From: Bacteroidota bacterium
Lineage (GTDB): Bacteria; Bacteroidota; Bacteroidia; Bacteroidales; Paludibacteraceae
DNA length: 52,057 nt
Assembly (NCBI GenBank): GCA_021779195.1
Contig: JAJYBB010000021.1
Location: 1 to 52,057 of the forward strand
Direction: 5' to 3'
The position numbers and the translations under genes were made by a program. The notes beneath the pieces were generated by a model. It did no database searches, had not been told where the DNA came from, and worked only from the letters and a program-made list of their open reading frames with translations. Below are positions 47,618-52,057 of the stretch, in pieces. How positions within the stretch are numbered: the stretch's first letter is position 1; the number at the start of each line of letters is the position of its first letter.

Positions 47618-48377
47618 ATTCAATATAGCTTATTTCTTCATGTGTTAAGTTATATGCTTCGTAAATATTCTTAATTCTATTTTTAGGAATTGGAATATTT
47701 AAAACGTATATCGAAAACATTCTAACTGCGGCCTCACCAAGTTGTACTGAAAGGGTTCGATAATACCAATCGATAAGATTTGAGTTCAGAAACTTCAATA
47801 AATATTCTAAATCTTCTGTTGCTGATACAATAAAATATACTGTATTATTACTATAAGCTTCTTCATTTACAAGGGAAAAACTTAATTTTTCAGCTATATC
47901 AGGATACATGATTTTCTGTTTAGAAAAATCCTCCCAATACCCTATGCTATCCTGAGTCTCAAACCATTGATTATTAGTCTTTTTTCGAGCTCCTTTATCT
48001 CCTGTTTGTTTCAAGCGGTCATACCCAAAGCTCATAAGGTGCTGTTTTACAGCAGGATATAGCTCAATGTCAATTTTTAAGCTTGGGAATGTTGTAATTA
48101 AGTATAAATCAGCAAATTCGTAGGTGTAACGCTTGATATCACGTCCTCTTAAAAGTGGTCGTATAATATCTTCACTTTTTGGGTCAATTTCTATTAACTC
48201 TCGCCGCTTTGCACCGTCAATAATAAAAGCGTCATTGAACCCTGTTTTAATTCCGTAGTTAATTTGAATATCCCAATTTTTGAGTGGTGTCCCTATTCGT
48301 TCTATTTTCTCTTTTATCTGTTTCTCAATGGCAGATAAAATAACCCAACTTTCTGAATTAAGAAACTGGCAATTCAC
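47601..48377 (-). CDS. Silent alternative target-recognition domain cassette
   Basis: A 258-codon frame with no proper start of its own (it opens at GTG, and the frame stays open upstream through the repeat 'SVFINQNA'). It is homologous over its length to the methyltransferase C-terminus: 'SESWVILSAIEKQIKEK', 'GTPLKNWDI', 'GIKTGFNDAFIIDGAKRRELIEIDP', 'RPLLRGRDIKRYTYEFADLYL', 'YWEDFSKQKIMYP' and 'FLNSNLIDWYYRTLS'. The central part, expected to read DNA bases, differs strongly. It lacks methyltransferase motifs and promoter, so it is a stored specificity module, not a working gene in this orientation. Confidence 0.85.
   Translation of the reverse strand: MNCQFLNSESWVILSAIEKQIKEKIERIGTPLKNWDIQINYGIKTGFNDAFIIDGAKRRELIEIDPKSEDIIRPLLRGRDIKRYTYEFADLYLITTFPSLKIDIELYPAVKQHLMSFGYDRLKQTGDKGARKKTNNQWFETQDSIGYWEDFSKQKIMYPDIAEKLSFSLVNEEAYSNNTVYFIVSATEDLEYLLKFLNSNLIDWYYRTLSVQLGEAAVRMFSIYVLNIPIPKNRIKNIYEAYNLTHEEISYIESISCN
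48099..48167 (-). repeat. 69-nt imperfect inverted repeat, silent copy
   Basis: Partner of 46946-47014, five mismatches in 69, inside the silent TRD. Confidence 0.75.
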
Positions 48378-48378
48378 C

Positions 48379-48401
48379 GCATTTTGATTAATAAAAACGC
48401 T
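48379..48401 (-). repeat. 23-bp inverted repeat, silent copy (putative crossover site)
   Basis: Perfect partner of 46712-46734 just upstream of the silent TRD. Sequence outside it (GGATTCC... on the - strand) is unrelated to the expressed side, so identity stops sharply at the outer edge. Confidence 0.8.
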
Positions 48402-48497
48402 GGAATCCTGATAATAAAAAACGTCTATGTTTATAATAGCTATTTTTGGTTTAATTTAAACAGTTCAATTCAATATTAATTTAAACAAACAGAAAGT

Positions 48498-49088
48498 ATG
48501 ATTTACGGTTATATCAGGGTAAGTACCGACAAGCAAACAGTAGAAAACCAACGTTATGAAATTAATCAATTTTGCGGAAAAAGTATTTTGGTGGTAGATA
48601 AATGGATAGAAGAAACCATTTCAGGATCAAAGAATGTGGAAGACCGAAAACTTGGGAAGTTACTCAAAAAAATGAAGAAAGAAGATATTCTTATTTGTTC
48701 TGAACTGTCCCGCTTGGGGCGTAATTTATTAATGATTATGGGCATACTTAACGAATGTATGAATCGGGATATACAAGTATGGACTATTAAAGATAATTAC
48801 CGTTTGGGGAGTGATATAAGCTCAAAAGTACTTGCTTTTGCTTTTGGTTTATCAGCAGAAATTGAACGTAATCTTATTTCACAACGCACCAAAGAAGCAT
48901 TGGCACGAAAAAAAGCAGAGGGAGTGATACTCGGACGACCCAAAGGTAGGAAGTCAACGAAAACAAAATTGACTGGTCAAGAAAAAAAGATACAAGAGCT
49001 TTTGGACAGAAAAGTCTCCAAAAGTGCTATTGGCAGAATATTAGGAGTTCATAGAATGACTGTGACTAAATTTATTGAAAAAAAATAA
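48498..49088 (+). CDS. Serine recombinase (resolvase/invertase), putative TRD invertase
   Basis: 196 aa, standard small serine recombinase length. Catalytic Ser9 in 'YGYIRVSTDKQTVENQ'; the conserved Arg cluster in 'CSELSRLGRNLLMIM'; 'AFGLSAEIERNLISQRTKEALARKKAEG' is the dimer helix; 'GRPKGRKSTKTK' is the hinge. The C-terminal helix-turn-helix is 'ISKSAIGRILGVHRMTVTKF'-like (~172-193). It lies 97 bp from the right inverted repeat and points away from it, the arrangement of dedicated invertases such as Gin/Hin. Acting on the 23-bp sites is inference from position and site symmetry. Confidence 0.92.
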   Translation: MIYGYIRVSTDKQTVENQRYEINQFCGKSILVVDKWIEETISGSKNVEDRKLGKLLKKMKKEDILICSELSRLGRNLLMIMGILNECMNRDIQVWTIKDNYRLGSDISSKVLAFAFGLSAEIERNLISQRTKEALARKKAEGVILGRPKGRKSTKTKLTGQEKKIQELLDRKVSKSAIGRILGVHRMTVTKFIEKK

Positions 49089-49145
49089 TATCTTTGAAGT
49101 TGAATTTTTCTCCTGTTTGGGAGGGGGTATTTGTAATTGATAAAA

Positions 49146-50168
49146 ATGGCAAGGATAAAAACAAACAATATGGAAAATAATTCAGACTTAATGCCAAATT
49201 TAGTTGCAGAAATACGGCAGTTGTTACTCGAAGCCCGTCAATCTGTTTTAAAGCAGGTAAATACCTTAATGGTGCAAACCTATTTCGAGATAGGCAAACG
49301 AATAGTAGAACAAGAGCAACAAGGCAACCAACAGGCTGGTTACGGTACTTACCTATTGGAAACTCTTTCAGTAGAGCTTAGTAAAGAGTTTGGCAAAGGT
49401 TTCTCTAAACGGAATTTGGAACTAATTCGTAAATTTTATCTCTGTTATCGAATTGCGAAATCACCGATTTCGCAAAGTATCAGTTGGACACACTACCTCC
49501 ATTTAATGCGTATTTCGGATGAAAATGAACGTGCATTCTATGAGATAGAAACTATAGCTGGTAATTGGAGCGTAAGGGAATTAAGTAGAAATATTAATTC
49601 GGCGCTATATACCCGCCTTGCTCTGAGTAAAGATAAACAGAAAGTGCGTGAACTTGCCTCCAAAGGGCAACTGATAGAACAGCCGGCTGATGCCATAAAA
49701 GACCCTTATATTCTTGAATTTCTTGATTTGCCGGAACATTACACGTACAGCGAAACGGAATTGGAACAAGCGCTAATTGATAAACTCGAACATTTTTTAT
49801 TGGAACTTGGCAAAGGATTTACTTTTGTGGGTAGGCAAGTACGGTTCACTTTCGACGAAGAGCATTTCCGTGTCGATTTGGTTTTTTACAACCGCTTACT
49901 ACGCTGTTTTGTTCTTATCGACCTTAAAATCGGAAAGCTGAAACACCAAGATTTAGGTCAGATGCAAATGTATGTCAATTATTACGACCGATTCGAAAAA
50001 ACGGAAGATGAAAACCCAACCATTGGTATTGTACTTTGTAAAGATAAAAAAGATACGCTTGTAGAAATTACGTTGCCCAAGAACAACAATCAAATTTTTG
50101 CAAGTCGTTATCTCACAATAATACCAAGCAAAGAAGAATTGAAAGCATTGGTAGAGAGAAAAGAATAG
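49146..50168 (+). CDS. DUF1016/YhcG-type PD-(D/E)XK nuclease-family protein
   Basis: The frame opens at TTG 49137; ATG at 49146 (or 49170, MENNSDLMPN) is likelier; about 340 aa. The N-terminal helical DUF1016 domain has 'YFEIGKRIVEQEQQG', 'GYGTYLLETLSVELSKEFGKGFSKRNLELIRKFY' and 'SWTHYLHLMRI'. The C-terminal nuclease core reads 'RVDLVFYNRLLRCFVLIDLKIGKL': the usual ELK is DLK here, a conservative change that should keep metal binding. Such proteins often sit inside restriction-modification loci; function is unproven. It is 57 bp after the recombinase and has a TATCTTTG box at 49089-49096. Confidence 0.88.
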   Translation: MARIKTNNMENNSDLMPNLVAEIRQLLLEARQSVLKQVNTLMVQTYFEIGKRIVEQEQQGNQQAGYGTYLLETLSVELSKEFGKGFSKRNLELIRKFYLCYRIAKSPISQSISWTHYLHLMRISDENERAFYEIETIAGNWSVRELSRNINSALYTRLALSKDKQKVRELASKGQLIEQPADAIKDPYILEFLDLPEHYTYSETELEQALIDKLEHFLLELGKGFTFVGRQVRFTFDEEHFRVDLVFYNRLLRCFVLIDLKIGKLKHQDLGQMQMYVNYYDRFEKTEDENPTIGIVLCKDKKDTLVEITLPKNNNQIFASRYLTIIPSKEELKALVERKE

Positions 50169-50177
50169 AAAATAATT

Positions 50178-50597
50178 AATGAAGTGCAGGAGTTTTCAAG
50201 ATCAAAATTTGTAACCTTGAACAAAGGCAGAGGATCTAATGTAAAGTACGCACCCTTTGCATTTACCGAATTAGGAGTGGCAATGCTCAGTAGTGTGTTG
50301 AACTCTAAAACAGCCATAGAGATAAACAGAGGAATAATGCGAGCTTTCGTAACTGTGCGGCAATTAATGCTTAATCCACCAATGAACAGTGCAGCAGAGC
50401 TACAAACAGAGGTAAGAGAACTGAAAAAATACATGGATGAAGTATTAACCGACCAGAACGACATAAACGAAGACACACGCACCCAACTTGAGCTTATAAA
50501 CCAAACATTGGCAGAAATGCAGGTAAATAGCAGTGCAACAAATAAACCTCGCCGACGGATAGGTTTTAATGTCGATAATGAGGAAACAACAAATTAA
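50178..50597 (+). pseudogene. 5'-truncated ORF6N-domain protein fragment
   Basis: About 137 codons from GTG 50184. It starts in the middle of the ORF6N fold: '[54 protein letters not shown]' matches the second half of such domains, but the first ~80 residues normally found are missing, and a TAG stop (50166) precedes. The rest is a coiled coil ('[38 protein letters not shown]') and a basic tail. It begins within 16 bp of the DUF1016 stop, suggesting the nuclease gene was joined onto its remnant. Confidence 0.7.
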
Positions 50598-50937
50598 ATT
50601 TAGAAAAGAAATCTATTTTTTAAACGATGATTTAATTGACTTGTTGCAAATGAAAGTCTAAAAGTTGAATAAATTACCCATGACAATTCAAACGTGAGTA
50701 AAAAATCACAAAACGTACATATGACAATTTTGTTGAGAATTAAACCTTGAGAATTAAGAAGTACTCTTAGCTCTCAAATATTAATTTTAACCTTTTCTGT
50801 TTGGATTAAGTTGTCCGCCTCGATTTTTACTAGTTCCCCACAACTTTTTGACTTGATCTGAAAATTTTTGAAATCAATTGAAAGAGGTTGAAAACAATTT
50901 GCATGTGGTGCAAGTGTGGTGCAAATGAGGTAAAACA
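50598..50937. other. 340-bp gap at the right edge of the defence island
   Basis: No gene seen. A 10-bp direct repeat TGTGGTGCAA (50904-50913 and 50915-50924) lies near the tRNA terminator. No integrase or tRNA 3'-end duplicate is visible. Confidence 0.5.
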
Positions 50938-50975
50938 AAAAGCTCAATCGTTGAAAATCAACCGATTGAGCTTTT
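50938..50975 (-). terminator. Intrinsic terminator of tRNA-Leu
   Basis: Perfect 13-bp stem AAAAGCTCAATCG / CGATTGAGCTTTT with a 12-nt loop; on the - strand it ends in TTTTTGTTTTA. It lies 6 bp after the tRNA 3' end. Confidence 0.85.
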
Positions 50976-50981
50976 AGAAAG

Positions 50982-51065
50982 TACCCAGAGCCGGGATCGA
51001 ACCGGCATGGAAGTGAATCCACTGGTGTTTGAGACCAGCGCGTCTACCAATTCCGCCATCTGGGC
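50982..51065 (-). tRNA. tRNA-Leu (anticodon CAA)
   Basis: 84 nt without CCA. Acceptor GCCCAGA pairs with TCTGGGT, D-arm GGCGGAATTGGTAGACGC, anticodon stem CTGGT/ACCAG around loop CTCAAAC (CAA), a class II variable arm, and T-arm GGTTCGATCC. The genome encodes only a C after the discriminator base A, so CCA must be added. Complete with its own promoter and terminator. Confidence 0.95.
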
Positions 51066-51075
51066 AATTGCGGTG

Positions 51076-51106
51076 CAAAAGTACGATTAATTTTGGAATT
51101 TGCAAA
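51076..51106 (-). promoter_or_regulatory. Promoter of tRNA-Leu (TTTG-N19-TACTTTTG)
   Basis: On the - strand TTTG (51103-51106) and TACTTTTG (51076-51083) are 19 nt apart, a full match to the Bacteroidota consensus, 10 bp before the tRNA 5' end. Confidence 0.75.
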
Positions 51107-51126
51107 TAACCGTCAAAATAAATTTT

Positions 51127-51150
51127 CAGGAATGAATGATTTCATTCCTG
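51127..51150 (+). terminator. Possible terminator hairpin between tRNA and SusD
   Basis: CAGGAATGAA / TTCATTCCTG, 10-bp perfect stem with TGAT loop, followed on the + strand by AACTGTTTTTTCTT. No + strand gene clearly ends here, so its job is uncertain. Confidence 0.45.
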
Positions 51151-51187
51151 AACTGTTTTTTCTTGAAGTCTTAATAAATAAGCAAAA

Positions 51188-51215
51188 ACCGGAGAATGCC
51201 TACGCATTCTCCGGT
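51188..51215 (-). terminator. Intrinsic terminator of the right-hand SusD operon
   Basis: ACCGGAGAATGC / GCATTCTCCGGT, 12-bp perfect stem with a 4-nt loop, followed on the - strand by TTTTTGCTTATT. It begins 14 bp after the SusD stop. Confidence 0.85.
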
Positions 51216-51229
51216 AAATTTATATCCGG

Positions 51230-52057
51230 TTAGTATCCCGGGTTTTGGGTAAGAATAGCATCTTTATTTAAATCAATTTCCGATTGAGGAATAGGCAACA
51301 ACATTTTATTCATTGATGTACTATCTAATCCAACGACTGGGTGTGGACAATTTATATCTTGATTTAATCTTAACGCTCTTTTGGCTAACATATTTACCCC
51401 AAGTTCCTGTCCAACTCTTAGCAAAGTCATTCTCCTATTTTCTTCTGCCAAAAGTTCTCTGGCACGTTCATCAAGAATAAAATTAATATTAATTTGCGAA
51501 GCTGTTACCAGAGGAGCTTGAGCTCTTGATCGAAGTACGTTAATTGATGTGGCTGCTCCATCAAAATCATTTTTCAAACATTGAGCTTCGGCTAAAAGGA
51601 GATAAGTTTCACCTAAACGCATCATGATGAAATCTTTCCACATACCATACCCAAAAACATCGTTTGGATCAAATTGTCCCCATTTCATTGTTTGTGGACA
51701 AATTTTATAAAGTGTATCAGCTCCAGAGTACGGAACGGGCTGCCCAAATAATGCTGGATAAGATGGATCATTATACCAATATTTTCGATGGATATTGTAT
51801 TTCGAATTTCTCATATCTCCTTGAGGATAAAGCCCATAAAGCACCCAATTATTTAATCGCATACGTGCTAGACTTCTTCCACCTAAAGAATCGCAGATCG
51901 CAATGCCTTTGATATTGTAATAAGCAGCTCCCCATACTCTTCGATGTTGAGGATAACCGGTTGACCCTCCAACTACAGAGCTTGGATTTTCTTGTTGAAG
52001 AACCCATATAGCCTCAGTGTTTCCTTGACTACGCCTTTGATTTCCAAATATAAACAT
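51230..52057 (-). CDS. SusD/RagB-family lipoprotein, C-terminal part (runs off window)
   Basis: 275 codons to the window edge; the N-terminus with the signal peptide lies beyond 52057, so the first Met here need not be the start. Marks of the SusD C-terminal half: 'WKDFIMMRLGETYLLLAEAQCLKNDFDGAATSINVLRSRAQ', 'FILDERARELLAEENRRMTLLRVGQ' and the ending 'LLPIPQSEIDLNKDAILTQNPGY'. It belongs to a second glycan-uptake locus on the - strand, whose SusC should lie upstream outside the window. Substrate unknown. Confidence 0.93.
   Translation of the reverse strand: MFIFGNQRRSQGNTEAIWVLQQENPSSVVGGSTGYPQHRRVWGAAYYNIKGIAICDSLGGRSLARMRLNNWVLYGLYPQGDMRNSKYNIHRKYWYNDPSYPALFGQPVPYSGADTLYKICPQTMKWGQFDPNDVFGYGMWKDFIMMRLGETYLLLAEAQCLKNDFDGAATSINVLRSRAQAPLVTASQININFILDERARELLAEENRRMTLLRVGQELGVNMLAKRALRLNQDINCPHPVVGLDSTSMNKMLLPIPQSEIDLNKDAILTQNPGY

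Larger units (their letters stand above)
46712..48401. other. Predicted invertible DNA segment swapping methyltransferase TRDs
   Basis: 1690 bp between the two 23-bp inverted repeats. It contains the expressed TRD tail (+ strand) and a silent TRD (- strand) meeting tail to tail. Both repeats are in the same codon phase relative to their TRD, so inversion joins methyltransferase residues 1-810 to the 258 codons of the silent TRD, giving a predicted 1068-aa enzyme. A serine recombinase gene starts 97 bp beyond the right repeat. Confidence 0.82.

Noticed and set aside
50774-51022. 82-codon - strand frame overlapping tRNA-Leu
   Set aside because: It would run through the tRNA and its terminator; no domain.
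1-52057. CRISPR array
   Set aside because: No set of regularly spaced direct repeats was found anywhere in the window, and no cas gene.

Overview
The window comes from a member of the Bacteroidota, most likely Bacteroidales-like; genus cannot be told from sequence alone. Support: SusC/SusD pairs, lipoproteins with Bacteroidota-type lipoboxes, C-terminal type IX secretion (T9SS) domains on secreted proteins, and promoters matching TTTG/TTG-N19-20-TAnnTTTG. Catalytic residues named below were located by alignment from memory to characterised family members.

Region 1 (about 1-15.6 kb, + strand) is a glycosaminoglycan utilisation locus: a secreted beta-helix protein, SusC, SusD, a DUF5017-type surface lipoprotein, a chondroitinase-ABC-like PL8 lyase with a T9SS tail, a GH88 unsaturated glucuronyl hydrolase, and a second PL8 lyase without the tail. 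Together they would bind a chondroitin/hyaluronan-type polymer, cut it by beta-elimination, import oligosaccharides and hydrolyse the unsaturated disaccharides. No sulfatase or hybrid two-component regulator lies in the window, although an anaerobic sulfatase-maturase-type radical SAM protein lies at 21.9-23.2 kb.

Region 2 (15.6-17.7 kb, - strand) is housekeeping: transaldolase, a truncated haemoglobin and LspA. Region 3 (17.7-24.3 kb) is decaying: two secreted-protein genes broken by in-frame stops and frameshifts, an intact IS1595-family element, the radical SAM maturase, and a dead IS5/ISL2-like element. Region 4 (24.4-27.9 kb) pairs an exported protein, perhaps a permuted NlpC/P60 fold, with an S9 peptidase. 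Region 5 (28.2-39.8 kb, - strand) holds a FucP-type transporter, a Pls/PosA-type single-module NRPS, and an L-fucose cluster: GH29 fucosidase, aldo/keto reductase, zinc dehydrogenase, FucU mutarotase and a LacI regulator with two matching palindromic operators.

Region 6 (about 40.1-50.6 kb) is a defence island bordered by 5'-truncated genes (a DUF6371/toprim fragment and an ORF6N fragment). It encodes a PLD-nuclease/SNF2 helicase, an Eco57I-type adenine methyltransferase with C-terminal target-recognition domain (TRD), a second TRD stored head-on on the opposite strand, a serine recombinase and a DUF1016 nuclease. A 23-bp perfect inverted repeat, itself nearly palindromic, lies at equivalent codons of both TRDs. 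Inverting the 1.69-kb segment between the copies would swap the TRD in frame. This predicted phase-variable restriction system is the main discovery candidate.

The right end holds tRNA-Leu(CAA), with its own promoter and terminator, and the 3' part of another SusD gene that runs off the window.
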